Notes: generated by a model from the sequence alone, not told the origin. Positions 52,262 to 62,370 are shown, numbered from the stretch's first letter. The stretch is DNA of 64,000 nucleotides from Stenotrophomonas sp. HITSZ_GD (GCF_029543105.1 NZ_JARQXB010000010.1:95998-159997); one strand, 5' to 3'. Numbers and translations are program-made.

Positions 52262-53794
52262 TCAGGGCAGGTCGCGCGGGCGCCAGTCGGCCCGCGCGAC
52301 CTGTTCGCGCTGTGTGGCCACGTCGCGGTCGATTGGCGCGAGCAAGGCGGCAAAGCCCGGTTCGTGCCGCAACGGCGCGAACAGCGGCGTGACCGACAGC
52401 CACGCGCGGTCGCGGAAGCCGGCATTGACGGCGGCGCGCAATGCGGCCAGCGCGGCCTCGGCGTGTCCACGGCGCTGTTCGATCAACGCCGCTTCGATCG
52501 CCGCGTCCGGCCATCCCAGCGTGTCGCCACGCAGGCGCCGCAGGCGGGCGTCCAGCCACTCGGGCGATGGCGGGGGCGTGGCGTACAGCGCCGCGAGGGT
52601 TGCCGGCATGGACTGGTGGGGACGCAGCTTCTCGCCTTCGGCGAAGGCCGCGCCAGCCGCCGTGGCATCCCCGGCCAATAGCGACAGCTCGCCTTGCAGC
52701 CGCCACAGCTCCGGATGCGGGGTGCCGCGTGCCTGCGCCTGCTTCAGCGCGGCGGCGGCTTCGTCCGTGCGCCCCTGCGCGAGCAGAAAGCGCGGCCAGG
52801 CGATATTGGCGAAGACGTTGTCGGGAAACAGGTCGAAATTCGCGCGATGGCGCCGTTCGGCGGCGGCGGCGAAGCCCAGCAGCTCCAGCTCGCGCGCCAC
52901 CTGCACGTCGCGGAAGCGCACGCGGGCGGGATCGCGCAGCGTGAGGTTGCCGCGCAGCGCGTCCACCAGCCGGCCCTGCTCCTGGTAGAGATAGGCCAGC
53001 GAAGCACGGCTCTTGTCGTCGTCCGGGTCCAGCCGCACCGCGTGCTCGTAGCCGGCCACCGCGCGGTGCATGTCGCCGAGGCAGTCGTATGCATAGCCCT
53101 GCGCCGCCCACCCGGCGGCGTGGTCCGCATCGCCCTGCAACAGGCGCTGCGCCAGCGCGGCGCCTTCCTGCGCCTGGGTGGCGTCGCCGTTGTAGAGGCA
53201 GGTGCGCGCACTCAGCGCGCGGCTCAGCCCGGCCAGCGCCTCGTGCGAATCGGGTGCCTGCGCCAATGCCTGGCGATAGAGGACGATCGCGCGCTCGTTG
53301 TTGTCGGCCTGGCCGATGCCGGCGTAGTACTGGGCGCGGGTGAGCAGCGGCGAACGTGCGGCCGGCCGCGTGTAGTGCCATGCCAGCGCGGCGGCGAGCG
53401 CCACGCCCCCCAGCGCGACGACCAGCAGGACCCCGCTGGCGCGACGCCGCGCCGGCGCGTCCCGGGGGACGGGCTCGGCCACCGCGCAGGGCGCCTCGAC
53501 CAGTTGATAGCCCTGCCCCCGCACCGAACGCAGGTAACGCGGCTGGCGCGCGTCGTCGCCCAACGCCTGCCGCAGCAGCTTCACCCGTTGGGTCACGGTT
53601 TCCTCGTTCACCACCGCCGGCGCCCACACCGCCTGCATCAGCTCGTCGAAGCCCACCACGCGCTGGCCCTGCCCGAGCAGGTAGGCCAGCAGCTGGAAGC
53701 TCAAGCCCGATACCTCCAGCCGCTGCCCGCCCCGGCTCACGCGCTGGCGCGGTACGTCGATGTCCAGGTCGAGCAGGCGGTAGTGCGCGGTCAT
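52262..53794 (-). CDS. Membrane-anchored wHTH transcriptional regulator with TPR domain (CadC-like)
   Basis: A 510-aa one-component regulator. An N-terminal OmpR/PhoB-type winged helix occupies about 5-100 (NEETVTQRVKLLRQALGDD, RYLRSVRGQGYQL). A single transmembrane helix lies about 118-140 (SGVLLVVALGGVALAAALAW), and the rest is a periplasmic TPR solenoid. This is the CadC/ToxR-like layout common in xanthomonads. The signal and target genes are not visible from sequence. The ATG at 53794 (MTAHYRLLDL) is preferred. Confidence 0.85.
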   Translation of the reverse strand: MTAHYRLLDLDIDVPRQRVSRGGQRLEVSGLSFQLLAYLLGQGQRVVGFDELMQAVWAPAVVNEETVTQRVKLLRQALGDDARQPRYLRSVRGQGYQLVEAPCAVAEPVPRDAPARRRASGVLLVVALGGVALAAALAWHYTRPAARSPLLTRAQYYAGIGQADNNERAIVLYRQALAQAPDSHEALAGLSRALSARTCLYNGDATQAQEGAALAQRLLQGDADHAAGWAAQGYAYDCLGDMHRAVAGYEHAVRLDPDDDKSRASLAYLYQEQGRLVDALRGNLTLRDPARVRFRDVQVARELELLGFAAAAERRHRANFDLFPDNVFANIAWPRFLLAQGRTDEAAAALKQAQARGTPHPELWRLQGELSLLAGDATAAGAAFAEGEKLRPHQSMPATLAALYATPPPSPEWLDARLRRLRGDTLGWPDAAIEAALIEQRRGHAEAALAALRAAVNAGFRDRAWLSVTPLFAPLRHEPGFAALLAPIDRDVATQREQVARADWRPRDLP

Positions 53795-53858
53795 CCGTGG
53801 GTGGCGCGGGAAAGGAGAGCCGGATGCTAGCGCACGTCCGCGGCCGCCGGCCCCTGCC

Positions 53859-53885
53859 AAAAGCAAAGGCCCGCTTTCGCGGGCC
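53859..53885 (-). terminator. Intrinsic terminator of hslVU
   Basis: A 7-bp GC stem (53868-53874 with 53879-53885) and TTTC loop, followed on the minus strand by TTTGCTTTTGG, 15 nt beyond the hslU stop. Confidence 0.75.
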
Positions 53886-53900
53886 CGTGTTGCTTGCCGG

Positions 53901-55265
53901 TCAGAGGATGTAGCGGCTCAGGTCCGGGTCCTGCACCAGCTCGCCGAGGTGGGCATCGACGTAGGCGCGGTCGATGGCCACGCTCTGGCCGTCGCGGTCG
54001 GGCGCTTCGTAGCTCAACGTGTCCAGCAGGCGTTCGAGCACGGTGTGCAGGCGGCGCGCACCGATGTTCTCCTGCCGCTCGTTGACCAGGAAGGCGATCT
54101 CGGCGAGGCGGTCGATGGCGTCGTCGGCGAACTGCAGCTTCACGCCCTCCGTTTCCAACAGCGCCACGTATTGCTTGGTCAGCGCGGCCTTGGGCTCGGT
54201 GAGGATGCGCACGAAGTCCTGCTTGCTCAGCGCGCCCAGCTCCACGCGGATCGGGAAGCGACCCTGCAGCTCGGGAATCAGGTCGCTGGGCTTGGCCAGG
54301 TGGAACGCGCCGGAGGCGATGAACAGGATGTGGTCCGTCTTCACCGTGCCGTACTTGGTGGAGACGTTGGAGCCTTCCACCAGCGGCAGCAGGTCGCGCT
54401 GCACGCCCTCGCGGGAGACGTCGCCGCCGCCCACGTTGTCGCCACGCTTGGCGACCTTGTCGATCTCGTCGATGAACACGATGCCGTGCTGCTCGCAGGC
54501 CTCGATGGCCGCCGCGCGGATTTCTTCCTCGTTGACCAGCTTGGCCGCTTCTTCCTCGATCAGCAGCGGGCGCGCGGACTTGATCGCCAGCTTGCGGGTC
54601 TGCGACTTGGCGCCGCCCAGGTTGGAGAACATCTGCCGCAGCTGCTGGCCCATCTCCTCCATGCCCGGCGGGGTCATGATGTCCATGCTGAGGTTGACCG
54701 ACACGTCCAGCTCGATCTCGCGCTCGTCCAGCTCGCCGGCGCGCAGCATGCGGCGGAACTTGACGCGGGTGTCGTTGTCCTGCGCGGAGGCTTCGTTGCG
54801 CGCGGCTTCCGGGTCGAAGCCGATGCCGCCGGCACGGCGCGGCAGCAGCGCATCGAGGATGCGGTCCTCGGCGCGCTCCTCGGCCTGCGTGCGCACGCGC
54901 ACCTTGGCCTGCTCGCGATACAGCTTGACGGCGGTGTCCGCCAGGTCGCGCACGATCTGCTCCACGTCCTTGCCGACGTAGCCCACCTCGGTGAAGCGCG
55001 TAGCCTCGACCTTGACGAACGGCGCATTGGCGAGCGTGGCCAGGCGGCGCGCGATCTCGGTCTTGCCGACACCGGTGGGGCCGATCATCAGGATGTTCTT
55101 GGGCATTACCTCGTTGCGCAGGCCTTCGGGCAGCTGCATGCGGCGCCAGCGGTTGCGCAGGGCGATGGCGACGGCGCGCTTGGCGTCGTGCTGGCCGACG
55201 ATGTGGCGATCGAGCTCCTGCACGATCTCGCGCGGCGTCATGGTCGAGGAAGTGGGCTGGGTCAT
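53901..55265 (-). CDS. hslU: HslU, ATPase subunit of the HslVU protease
   Basis: AAA+ unfoldase of 454 aa that feeds substrates to Hsl[17 protein letters not shown] opens the protein, Walker A is GPTGVGKT (62-69), Walker [12 protein letters not shown], the inserted I domain lies about 110-240, and the C-terminus ends [12 protein letters not shown], which docks into HslV. The ATG at 55265 is preferred; a GTG 6 nt upstream is possible. It follows hslV by 58 nt on the same strand. Confidence 0.97.
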   Translation of the reverse strand: MTQPTSSTMTPREIVQELDRHIVGQHDAKRAVAIALRNRWRRMQLPEGLRNEVMPKNILMIGPTGVGKTEIARRLATLANAPFVKVEATRFTEVGYVGKDVEQIVRDLADTAVKLYREQAKVRVRTQAEERAEDRILDALLPRRAGGIGFDPEAARNEASAQDNDTRVKFRRMLRAGELDEREIELDVSVNLSMDIMTPPGMEEMGQQLRQMFSNLGGAKSQTRKLAIKSARPLLIEEEAAKLVNEEEIRAAAIEACEQHGIVFIDEIDKVAKRGDNVGGGDVSREGVQRDLLPLVEGSNVSTKYGTVKTDHILFIASGAFHLAKPSDLIPELQGRFPIRVELGALSKQDFVRILTEPKAALTKQYVALLETEGVKLQFADDAIDRLAEIAFLVNERQENIGARRLHTVLERLLDTLSYEAPDRDGQSVAIDRAYVDAHLGELVQDPDLSRYIL

Positions 55266-55323
55266 GTTCACTCGGGAATCCGGGGGAAGGAGGGTCGGGC
55301 TACTGGGGGCGCGGCACGCCGCC

Positions 55324-55875
55324 TCAGAGCTCTTCGACCACGACGTTGCGGTTGGTATAGATGCAGATGTCGCCGGCGATGTTAATCGCCTCGGTGGCAA
55401 TGGTCTTGGCGTCCAGTTCGGTGTGCGCGAGCAGCGCGCGCGCGGCCGACAACGCATACGAACCGCCGGAGCCGATGGCGATGATGCCGTCTTCGGGCTC
55501 GATGACATCGCCGGTGCCGCTGATGATCAGCGAAGTTTCGCGGTCGGCCACGGCCAGCAGGGCCTCCAGCTTGCCCAGGCGGCGCTCGGTGCGCCAATCC
55601 TTGGCCAGCTCCACGGCAGCGCGGGTGAGCTGGCCGTGCTTTTCCAGCTTGGCCTCGAACAGCTCGAACAAGGTGAAGGCGTCAGCGGCCGCACCGGCGA
55701 AGCCGGCCAGCACCTGGCCCTCGCGGCCGAGGCGGCGCACCTTGCGCGCGTTGCCCTTCATCACGGTGTGGCCGAGGGTGACCTGGCCATCGCCGGCGAC
55801 GGCGACATGGCCGTTGCGGCGCACGGAGATGATGGTGGTGGCGTGGAACGTGTTGGGGTTCTGGCTGGGATCCAT
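55324..55875 (-). CDS. hslV: HslV, protease subunit of HslVU
   Basis: Proteasome-type threonine protease of 183 aa. An unusually long 12-residue N-terminal extension ([12 protein letters not shown]) must be removed to expose catalytic Thr13 in [19 protein letters not shown]. Asp29 and Lys45 correspond to Asp17 and Lys33 of the mature enzyme. GGAGG lies 5 nt before the ATG, and a sigma-32-type promoter lies upstream. Works with HslU on misfolded and regulatory proteins under heat stress. Confidence 0.97.
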   Translation of the reverse strand: MDPSQNPNTFHATTIISVRRNGHVAVAGDGQVTLGHTVMKGNARKVRRLGREGQVLAGFAGAAADAFTLFELFEAKLEKHGQLTRAAVELAKDWRTERRLGKLEALLAVADRETSLIISGTGDVIEPEDGIIAIGSGGSYALSAARALLAHTELDAKTIATEAINIAGDICIYTNRNVVVEEL

Positions 55876-55899
55876 TGCGGCCTCCGGGGGATTTCTCGG

Positions 55900-55927
55900 A
55901 GGTGGGGACGCCGGCGGGCGGTTCAAG
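55900..55927 (-). promoter_or_regulatory. Sigma-32-type heat-shock promoter of hslVU
   Basis: On the minus strand CTTGAA (55927-55922) is followed after 14 nt by CCCCACCT (55907-55900). This matches the RpoH consensus -35 CTTGAA exactly and -10 CCCCATNT at all but one fixed position. It lies 25 nt before the hslV ATG, in the gap after the DUF1203 gene, so hslVU can be transcribed alone under heat shock. Confidence 0.75.
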
Positions 55928-55947
55928 CCGCGCCTGAAGGCGGCCGT

Positions 55948-56421
55948 TCAGGCCACCCGGTCGGCGCGGCAGGAATAGCACCCATGGCGCGCGTTGTGCA
56001 GATGCACGTAGGCGATGTGGCGATCGGCCAGGCGCTCGCGCAGCCAGTCGCCCACGTCATGGCCCTCGAGTACCTCCGCCGCAGCGATGTGGTGGCCGTG
56101 GTGGTAGGCGCGCAACGAGATCAGGCGGCGGCTGACATAGGCGGGCACCTCGTCCACCTCCAGGCGCGCGGCCGTGGCGTCGCGGCGGACGAAGATCGGG
56201 CCGCAGGCGCGATACGGCGACGCGGCCGGCTGATGCCAGTACGGCAGCAGCAGCAACGATTCGCCGACGGCGGCATCGCGCAGGCTGATGCGGCAGGGGA
56301 AGCCGCGGTCGCTGCTGGCCACGCAGCGCACCGCGCCGTGGGCGGCAAGCGCGGCATCGTCGAGCGCGAACAACGGCTGCAACGGGCGGGGATCGATGCC
56401 GGAAAGCAGGAAGGAGGCCAT
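55948..56421 (-). CDS. DUF1203 family protein
   Basis: A 157-aa cytoplasmic protein of the DUF1203 family, recognised by CRISLRDAAVGESLLLLPY, the middle YRACGPIFVRR, the His-rich RAYHHGHHIAAAEVLEG and the C-terminal HNARHGCYSCRADRV. The His/Cys-rich end might bind metal, but the family has no known function. AAGGAGG is present on the plus strand only, so no clear Shine-Dalgarno sequence exists on the coding strand. It is transcribed toward hslV. Confidence 0.8.
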   Translation of the reverse strand: MASFLLSGIDPRPLQPLFALDDAALAAHGAVRCVASSDRGFPCRISLRDAAVGESLLLLPYWHQPAASPYRACGPIFVRRDATAARLEVDEVPAYVSRRLISLRAYHHGHHIAAAEVLEGHDVGDWLRERLADRHIAYVHLHNARHGCYSCRADRVA

Positions 56422-56579
56422 GCGCCCTCCAAGGCGGGAAGTGGCGGCCAGCATGGGCAAACGACCGGCGAAGCGCTGGCCGGATTCGGACGCCGCTGCG
56501 CCGCGACCGTTTGCCGCATGGCCGATGTTGGCCGGGACGCGCGCTTCGCGCAGGCGGACAATGCACCCCGGATATCGCC

Positions 56580-57014
56580 ATGCACGCCCCTCCCCTCCCC
56601 GAACGCCCCGCTGCCTGTTGCACCGAAGCCGAAGTCGAACGCCTCGTGCACGGCTTCTACGCGTCGGTGCGCGCGGACCCGCTGCTCGGGCCGGTCTTCG
56701 ATGCCCATGTGCACGAATGGCCCACGCACCTTGCGCGGCTGGTCGACTTCTGGTCGTCCCTGCTGCGCGGCACGCAGCGCTACAGCGGTTCGCCGATGAG
56801 CCTGCACCTGGGCATGCCCGGCCTGGACGAGGCGCTGTTCCGCCGCTGGCTATTGCTGTTCGGCCAGACCACCGCCACGCTCGGCAACCCGGCGATGCAG
56901 CAGCTGGCCAACGCACGCGCCACGCAGATCGCCAATCGCTTCTGGCAGCGCTACCAGGGGGAAGGCCGCGATGGCCACGGCTTGATCCCGCTGCCGGTGT
57001 CGGCGCCCGGCTGA
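56580..57014 (+). CDS. Group III truncated haemoglobin
   Basis: A 144-aa haem protein of the trHb3 family. TEAEVERLVHGFYASVRADP begins the fold, LLGPVFDAHVHEWPTHLARL and DFWSSLLRGTQRYSGSP follow, and His76 in HLGMPGLDE is the expected proximal haem ligand. WLLLFGQT closes the E/F region. Group III globins bind oxygen and may detoxify nitric oxide. It is divergent from the DUF1203 gene and convergent with xerC, with only 2 nt between the stop codons. Confidence 0.88.
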   Translation: MHAPPLPERPAACCTEAEVERLVHGFYASVRADPLLGPVFDAHVHEWPTHLARLVDFWSSLLRGTQRYSGSPMSLHLGMPGLDEALFRRWLLLFGQTTATLGNPAMQQLANARATQIANRFWQRYQGEGRDGHGLIPLPVSAPG

Positions 57015-57016
57015 CC

Positions 57017-57904
57017 TCAGGCCGGTTCGGCCGGCTTGCGCCGCTTCGCGCGCGGATGCGCGGCGTCGTACACCTTGGCCAGGTGCTGGAAATCCAGGTG
57101 GGTGTAGATCTGGGTGGTGGCGATGTCCGAATGCCCCAGCAGTTCCTGCACGCCGCGCAGGTCGCCGGACGATTCGAGGATGTGGCTGGCGAAGCTGTGC
57201 CGCAACATGTGCGGGTGCACGTGCTTGAACAACCCTTGCCGCTGCGCGAGCCGCTTGATGCGGATCTGCACCGCGCGCGAGGAGATCTGCGCGCCGTGGC
57301 GGCCGGGAAAGACCCACGCGGTAGCATCGGCCGGGCGGCTCTCGCCACGCCACTCCTCCAGCGCGCGGCGCGCGTGCGAACCCACCGGCACGCGCCGTTG
57401 CTTGCTGCCCTTGCCCAGTACGGTCACCAGCCCGCCCGGCAGGTCGAGATCGCGCCAGCGCAAGCCACACAGTTCGCTCAAGCGCAGGCCGGAGGAGTAG
57501 AACAGTTCGAGCAGCGCGCGGTCGCGCAGGCCCAGCGGTGCGTCGGTCGGCACTTCGACCAGCCGCACGGCCTCGTCGGCGTCCAGCACCTGCGGCAGCT
57601 TGCGCGGGGCCTTGGGCGCACGCAGCTTGGCCGCCGGCGAGACCTCGATACGCCCGTGCTTGAGCAGCCAGGCATAGAAACTGCGGCAGGCCGAGAGGCG
57701 ACGCTGCAGGCTCTTGGGCGACAGCCCACGGCGATGCTCGGCGCTGACGAAGGCCCGCAGTTGCTCGGCATCCAGCGACACCACCCCGGCGCCCTGCGCA
57801 TCGGCCCAGGCGGACAACGCGGCCAGGTCGCGCCGATAGGCATCGAGCGTATGCGCCGACATGCGGCGCTCCACTTCCAGGTAGGCGAGGAAGGCGTCGA
57901 TCAT
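57017..57904 (-). CDS. xerC: Tyrosine recombinase XerC
   Basis: Site-specific recombinase of 295 aa that, with XerD, resolves chromosome dimers at dif. The N-terminal SAM-like DNA-binding domain is about 1-85 and the catalytic domain 105-285. Catalytic residues Arg141, Lys165, His232, Arg235, His258 and nucleophile Tyr267 are all present at family spacing. XerC rather than XerD is chosen because of the dapF-DUF484-xerC order, as in E. coli. It starts 25 nt after the DUF484 stop. Confidence 0.94.
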   Translation of the reverse strand: MIDAFLAYLEVERRMSAHTLDAYRRDLAALSAWADAQGAGVVSLDAEQLRAFVSAEHRRGLSPKSLQRRLSACRSFYAWLLKHGRIEVSPAAKLRAPKAPRKLPQVLDADEAVRLVEVPTDAPLGLRDRALLELFYSSGLRLSELCGLRWRDLDLPGGLVTVLGKGSKQRRVPVGSHARRALEEWRGESRPADATAWVFPGRHGAQISSRAVQIRIKRLAQRQGLFKHVHPHMLRHSFASHILESSGDLRGVQELLGHSDIATTQIYTHLDFQHLAKVYDAAHPRAKRRKPAEPA

Positions 57905-57929
57905 GGCCGAAGCCCCGCGCAGTCGCCGC

Positions 57930-58604
57930 TCAGCGCGCGAAACGCTGCAACGCCACCACCAGCGCCTCGCCCATCATGCGCAAGAACAGCGTGCCCATGC
58001 CGGGATAGAAGCGGTTCGGGTCGCGGCTGCCCACCGCCAGCAGGCCCACGCCGGGCAGCGGCAGCAAGGCGGTGGACTGCACGTCCTCCACGTCCTCGCC
58101 GTACAGCACGTGCTGCTTCTCGGCCTGCAGGCGGCCGCAGATCGGCTCGCCATCGCGCAGGCAATCGCGGAACGGCGCCAGGCGCGCATCGTCCTCGCCG
58201 ATGACCTGCAGCCATTCCGCCTCCGGCTGGCCTTCGACCGGCTTGAGCAGCACGATGCGCACGCGGTCGCCGTTGAAATCCTCGGCCAACGAGGCGGCCA
58301 TCGCCTTGAGCGTGTCGGCCGCGCTGTGCTGGCGCATCAGCGCCAGCGTGAGCTGGTGCGTGCGCACGGCCAGGCGCTCGTTGACCTGCGCATTGCCGGC
58401 CAATTCGGCCAGGCGGCGGGACAGTTCGCGGTTCTTGTCGCGCAGCACTTCCAGCTGGTAGCTGGCGAGCGAGGCGGTGGGGCCATCGTCGCGCGGGACG
58501 ACCAGCGTGAGCGCCAGGTCCGGAAACTGCTTGAGGAACCCCGGATGCCGGCGCAGCCAGGCGGCGACTTCGTGCGCGCCGATCTTTTCCACGGTTTCGT
58601 TCAT
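57930..58604 (-). CDS. DUF484 family protein (YigA-like)
   Basis: A 224-aa cytoplasmic protein with a GAF-like fold, recognised by [41 protein letters not shown] and the C-terminal [17 protein letters not shown]. It always lies between dapF and xerC in this group. Function not established. The ATG at 58604 overlaps the dapF stop (ATGA, 58601-58604), showing coupling. Confidence 0.9.
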   Translation of the reverse strand: MNETVEKIGAHEVAAWLRRHPGFLKQFPDLALTLVVPRDDGPTASLASYQLEVLRDKNRELSRRLAELAGNAQVNERLAVRTHQLTLALMRQHSAADTLKAMAASLAEDFNGDRVRIVLLKPVEGQPEAEWLQVIGEDDARLAPFRDCLRDGEPICGRLQAEKQHVLYGEDVEDVQSTALLPLPGVGLLAVGSRDPNRFYPGMGTLFLRMMGEALVVALQRFAR

Positions 58605-59455
58605 GCGCCCCACTCCCCTTCAAAGACAAACCGGGCCGGCCCGGACATCACCACCTGCGCGTCGGGCGACGGCCAGCGGATGCGCAGGTCGCCACCCGGC
58701 AGGGACACCACCACGTCGCGATCGACGCGGCCGCGCTGCATCAGCACGGCGGCGGCGGCGCAGGCGCCGCTGCCACAGGCCAGGGTCTCGCCCACGCCGC
58801 GCTCGTACACGCGCAGGCGGACATGGCCGCGGTCGATGACCTGGGCGAAGCCCACGTTCACCGATTCCGGAAACGCCGCGTGTTGCTGCAACAGCGGGCC
58901 GATGCGCTCTACCGGCGCGGCGTCGACCAAGCCGACCTCCAGCACCGCATGCGGGTTGCCCATCGACACCGCGCCGAAGCGCACGCTCTCGCCTTGCACC
59001 GGCAACAGGTACTCGTCGCGCGCGTGCATGAAGCCGACCAGCGGGATGCGCTCGGGAGTGAATTCGGGCACGCCCATCGCCACGGCGTACTGGCCACCGT
59101 CCAGGCGCTGGATGCGGTGCGCGGTGACCGGGCTGTCGATGACGAATTCATCGCCCTGCGCCGTGCCGTCGCGCACCAGCCAGGCGGCCACGCAGCGCGC
59201 GCCGTTGCCACATTGCTGCGAGGGCGAGCCGTCGGAATTCCAGATGCGGTAAGCGGCCACCGCCGCTTCGCTGCGCGGCGGCTCGATGGTCAGGATCTGG
59301 TCGCAGCCCACGCCGAAGTGGCGGTCCGCCAGGCGCTCGGCCAACGCGGCATCCGGCGGGGCGATGCCGGTGCGCAGGTCCAGCACCACGAAATCATTGC
59401 CCGCGCCCTGCATCTTGCTGAAATGCAGCGGCGCGGCAGCGGACTGCGCGTTCAT
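58601..59455 (-). CDS. dapF: Diaminopimelate epimerase
   Basis: Converts LL- to meso-diaminopimelate for lysine and peptidoglycan, PLP-independent, 284 aa. The two catalytic cysteines are Cys82 in QCGNGARC and Cys227 in [22 protein letters not shown] and FGVGCDQIL at the N-terminus are standard. The ATG overlaps the lptM stop (ATGA, 59452-59455), as part of lptM-dapF-DUF484-xerC. Confidence 0.97.
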   Translation of the reverse strand: MNAQSAAAPLHFSKMQGAGNDFVVLDLRTGIAPPDAALAERLADRHFGVGCDQILTIEPPRSEAAVAAYRIWNSDGSPSQQCGNGARCVAAWLVRDGTAQGDEFVIDSPVTAHRIQRLDGGQYAVAMGVPEFTPERIPLVGFMHARDEYLLPVQGESVRFGAVSMGNPHAVLEVGLVDAAPVERIGPLLQQHAAFPESVNVGFAQVIDRGHVRLRVYERGVGETLACGSGACAAAAVLMQRGRVDRDVVVSLPGGDLRIRWPSPDAQVVMSGPARFVFEGEWGA

Positions 59456-59694
59456 GGGTGGCGATTGTCGTCCGTGGTGGCCGGCGGCGTGCCGTCGATC
59501 GGCTGCGCGGCCTCGGTCGGCGTCTGCGTCGGCGGCGGGGTCTCGCCGGACGGCGGCTGCGGCACGGGCTGCGCCTGGACCGGCACCGGCTTCTGCGGCA
59601 TCACCAACGGGCCCTTGTTGCCACAGGCGGCCAGCAACAACAGGCCCGCGCCGGCGGCGGCGATTCGGAACGAACGGGAAAACTTCATGCTCAT
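59452..59694 (-). CDS. lptM: LptM-like small lipoprotein
   Basis: An 80-aa predicted lipoprotein (YifL/LptM family). The lipobox LLAAC is followed by [12 protein letters not shown], the family hallmark; the rest is Pro/Thr-rich and disordered. In E. coli LptM helps oxidative maturation of the LptD translocon. It is encoded just upstream of dapF, its usual place. The start may be 59694 (MSMKFS) or 59688 (MKFS). Confidence 0.88.
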   Translation of the reverse strand: MSMKFSRSFRIAAAGAGLLLLAACGNKGPLVMPQKPVPVQAQPVPQPPSGETPPPTQTPTEAAQPIDGTPPATTDDNRHP

Positions 59695-59740
59695 GCCCGG
59701 AGTATAGCCACAAGGCGGCGAACGTCGCGCCGTGGCGGGC

Positions 59741-60172
59741 TCACGCGTGCGGGGCGGGCGGCGGCTCCGGGCGCAGCCACAACCAGATCGCGACCACCGC
59801 CATGCAGCCAATGGACAGCGCCTGGGCCCAGCGCGAAGGCACGCACCACAGCATGATCGCCGCGCACGCGGCCATGGTGCCGGTGGCCATCCACTTGGCC
59901 TTGCGGCTGACCGCGCGGTGGGTCTGCCACTGCACGATGGCCGGGCCGAACCGCGGATGGTTCAACAACCAGTGGTGCAGGCGGTCCGAGCCGCGCGCGG
60001 CGGCCCAGGCCGAAATCAGCACGAACACCGTGGTCGGCAAGCCCGGCACGAAGATGCCGACGATGCCCACGCCCAGGCTCGCATAGGCCAGCAGCCACCA
60101 CGCCCAGCGCAGCCGCACCGGCCGCGCCGGTGTCGGCGCGGCCTGGCGGGATTCGGGCAGCGGCTCGTTCAT
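59741..60172 (-). CDS. YbaN/DUF454 inner-membrane protein
   Basis: A 143-aa membrane protein. LLAYASLGVGIVGIFVPGLP, followed by TTVFVLISAWAAARGS and HHWLLNHPRFG, is the DUF454 signature, with about three hydrophobic segments. Function unknown. It lies between the S9 peptidase and lptM, 17 nt after the peptidase stop, so it may be co-transcribed with the peptidase gene. Confidence 0.85.
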   Translation of the reverse strand: MNEPLPESRQAAPTPARPVRLRWAWWLLAYASLGVGIVGIFVPGLPTTVFVLISAWAAARGSDRLHHWLLNHPRFGPAIVQWQTHRAVSRKAKWMATGTMAACAAIMLWCVPSRWAQALSIGCMAVVAIWLWLRPEPPPAPHA

Positions 60173-60189
60173 CGGCGGCCCGGCCGGGC

Positions 60190-62370
60190 TCAGGGGGCGG
60201 CGCTGGGCGTGCCGGTACCGACGCCCAGCTGGTCCAGCACGAACGCGAACGACTCGGCCTGCTCGCGGTAGCGGCGGAAGCGCCCGGATTTGCCGCCATG
60301 CCCGGCATCCATGTTGGTGCGGAACACGATGGGGTGGGTGCCGGTGTTTTCCACGCGCAGCCGCGCCACCCACTTCGCCGGTTCCCAGTACTGCACCTGG
60401 GAATCCCACAGGCCGGTGCCGACGAACAGCGCCGGATACGCCTGGCGGGTGACGTTGTCGTAGGGCGAGTAGGAGAGCATGTAGTCGTAGTACGGCTTCT
60501 GCTCCGGGTTGCCCCACTCGTCGTATTCGTTGGTGGTGAGCGGGATGGTGGGGTCGAGCATGGTGGTGACCACGTCGACGAACGGCACCTGGGCGACCAT
60601 CACGCGGTAATCCTGCGGCGCCATGTTGGCCACCGCGCCCATCAGCAGGCCACCGGCGCTGCCGCCGGACGCGGCGACGCGGTCCTTGGCGGCATAGCCC
60701 TGGGCGACCAGCGCGCGGGTGACGTCGATGAAGTCGTTGAAGGTGTTCTTCTTCTTCAGCAGCTTGCCGTCGTCATACCACTGGCGCCCCATTTCCTGCC
60801 CGCCGCGGATGTGGGCGATGGCGTAGACGACGCCGCGATCCAGCAGGCTGACCACCGAGAGGTTGAAGCCCGGGTCCATCGAAGCGCCGTAGCTGCCGTA
60901 GCCATACTGGTACAGCGCGGCGGTGCCGTCCTTCTTGAAACCCTTGCGGTACACCAGCGAGACCGGCACCTTCACGCCGTCGCGCGCATCCACCCACACG
61001 CGCTCGGTGACGTACTTGGACGGGTCGTAGCCGATCACCGGCTGCTGCTTGAGCTGGCGCCGCTCGCCGGTGCGCACGTTGAGCTCGTAGGTAGTGGCCG
61101 GCGTCGTGAGCGAGGTGTAGCTGTAGCGCAGCCATTCGGTGTCCGGCTCGGCATTCACCGACAGGCCCATGGAGTACGCCGGCTCGTCGGCCTTGACGTA
61201 TTCCTGCTTGCCGTCCGCGCGCAGCAGGCGGATGCGCTCCAGGCCGCCGGAGCGCTCGTCGATGGCGGTGAAGCCGTCGAACGATTCGAAGCCTTCGATG
61301 TACACCGACTCGTCGTGCGCCACCCAGTCCTTCCACTGGCTGCGCGAGGTGGCATCGCTCGGCGCGCTGACCAGCTTGAAGTTCCTGGCGCCATCGGCAT
61401 TCGTGCGGATCAGCCAGCGGCCGTCGAAGTGGTCGGCGTCGTATTCCACGTCGCGCTCGCGCTTGGCCAGCACGGTGAACTTTTCCGGGTTGGCGGCCGG
61501 GGCGTAACGCAGTTCGGAAGAGACGGTGCTGTCCACGCCGATGGTGATGTACTTCTCGTCGCGGCTGCGGCCGATGCCCATGTAGAAGCTGTCGTCCTTC
61601 TCCTCGTACACCAGCTTGTCGGCGCTGGCCGGGGTGCCGAGGACGTGCTTCTTGACGCGCACGGTGAGCAGGGTTTCCGGGTCGTTCTCGACGTAGAACA
61701 GGGTGCGGTTGTCGTCGGCCCACACTAGGTTGGGGGACACGCCGGTGATGCGGTCGGCGTAGACCTCGCCGGTCTCCAGGTTCTTGAAGCGGATCACGTA
61801 CTGGCGGCGGCCCACGTCGTCCTCGGCCCAGGCCAGCAGGCGGTTGTCGCGGCTGACCTCGGCGTCGCCGACGCTGAAGTAGTCCTTGCCGGCGGCCATC
61901 TGGTTGACGTCGAGCAGCACCTGCTCGGTGGCGAAGTCGCCGTTGTTGTTGGCCTGCTGGATGCTGGCCGCGTCCACGCCGGCGCCGTCGCGGCGGCGGG
62001 CCTGGATGGGGTAGTCCTTGCCGGCCTCGTAGCGGCTGTAATACCACCAGCCGCGGTCGCGGTACGGCACGCTGGCGTCGTCCTGCTTGATGCGGCCGAC
62101 GATCTCCTCGTACAGGCGGTCTTCCAGCGGCTTCAGCGGGGCCATCACCTGGTCGGTATAGGCGTTCTCGGCCTTGAGGTAATCGAGCATCGCCTTGTTC
62201 TGGCGCTCGTCGTCGCGCAGCCAGTAATAGGCGTCGTCGCGCACGGCGCCGAAGGGCGTCTTGACCGCATGCGGGTGGCGAGGCGCCTGGGGCGGGGTGA
62301 GGTCGGCGGCGTGGACGGAGGTCACGGGCAGGGTCATCAGGCAGGCAGCCAGCAGCAGAACAGGCTTCAT
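60190..62370 (-). CDS. Exported S9A oligopeptidase (oligopeptidase B-like)
   Basis: Prolyl-oligopeptidase-fold serine peptidase of 726 aa. A signal peptide (1-21, HAADL) predicts export, unlike cytoplasmic E. coli OpdB. The N-terminal propeller (about 60-420) begins FGAVRDDAYYWLRDD. The catalytic triad is Ser571 in GGSAGG, Asp656 in GLWDSQV and His691 in AGHGGKSG. QYGYGSYGASMDP and HIRGGQEMGRQWYDDGK are typical of the oligopeptidase B subgroup (basic P1). The ATG at 62370 is chosen for the signal peptide. Confidence 0.92.
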   Translation of the reverse strand: MKPVLLLAACLMTLPVTSVHAADLTPPQAPRHPHAVKTPFGAVRDDAYYWLRDDERQNKAMLDYLKAENAYTDQVMAPLKPLEDRLYEEIVGRIKQDDASVPYRDRGWWYYSRYEAGKDYPIQARRRDGAGVDAASIQQANNNGDFATEQVLLDVNQMAAGKDYFSVGDAEVSRDNRLLAWAEDDVGRRQYVIRFKNLETGEVYADRITGVSPNLVWADDNRTLFYVENDPETLLTVRVKKHVLGTPASADKLVYEEKDDSFYMGIGRSRDEKYITIGVDSTVSSELRYAPAANPEKFTVLAKRERDVEYDADHFDGRWLIRTNADGARNFKLVSAPSDATSRSQWKDWVAHDESVYIEGFESFDGFTAIDERSGGLERIRLLRADGKQEYVKADEPAYSMGLSVNAEPDTEWLRYSYTSLTTPATTYELNVRTGERRQLKQQPVIGYDPSKYVTERVWVDARDGVKVPVSLVYRKGFKKDGTAALYQYGYGSYGASMDPGFNLSVVSLLDRGVVYAIAHIRGGQEMGRQWYDDGKLLKKKNTFNDFIDVTRALVAQGYAAKDRVAASGGSAGGLLMGAVANMAPQDYRVMVAQVPFVDVVTTMLDPTIPLTTNEYDEWGNPEQKPYYDYMLSYSPYDNVTRQAYPALFVGTGLWDSQVQYWEPAKWVARLRVENTGTHPIVFRTNMDAGHGGKSGRFRRYREQAESFAFVLDQLGVGTGTPSAAP

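Noticed and set aside
53349..53913. Plus-strand Arg/Pro-rich open frame opposite the wHTH-TPR regulator
   Set aside because: It is antisense to a well supported regulator and shows only GC-driven composition with no motif.
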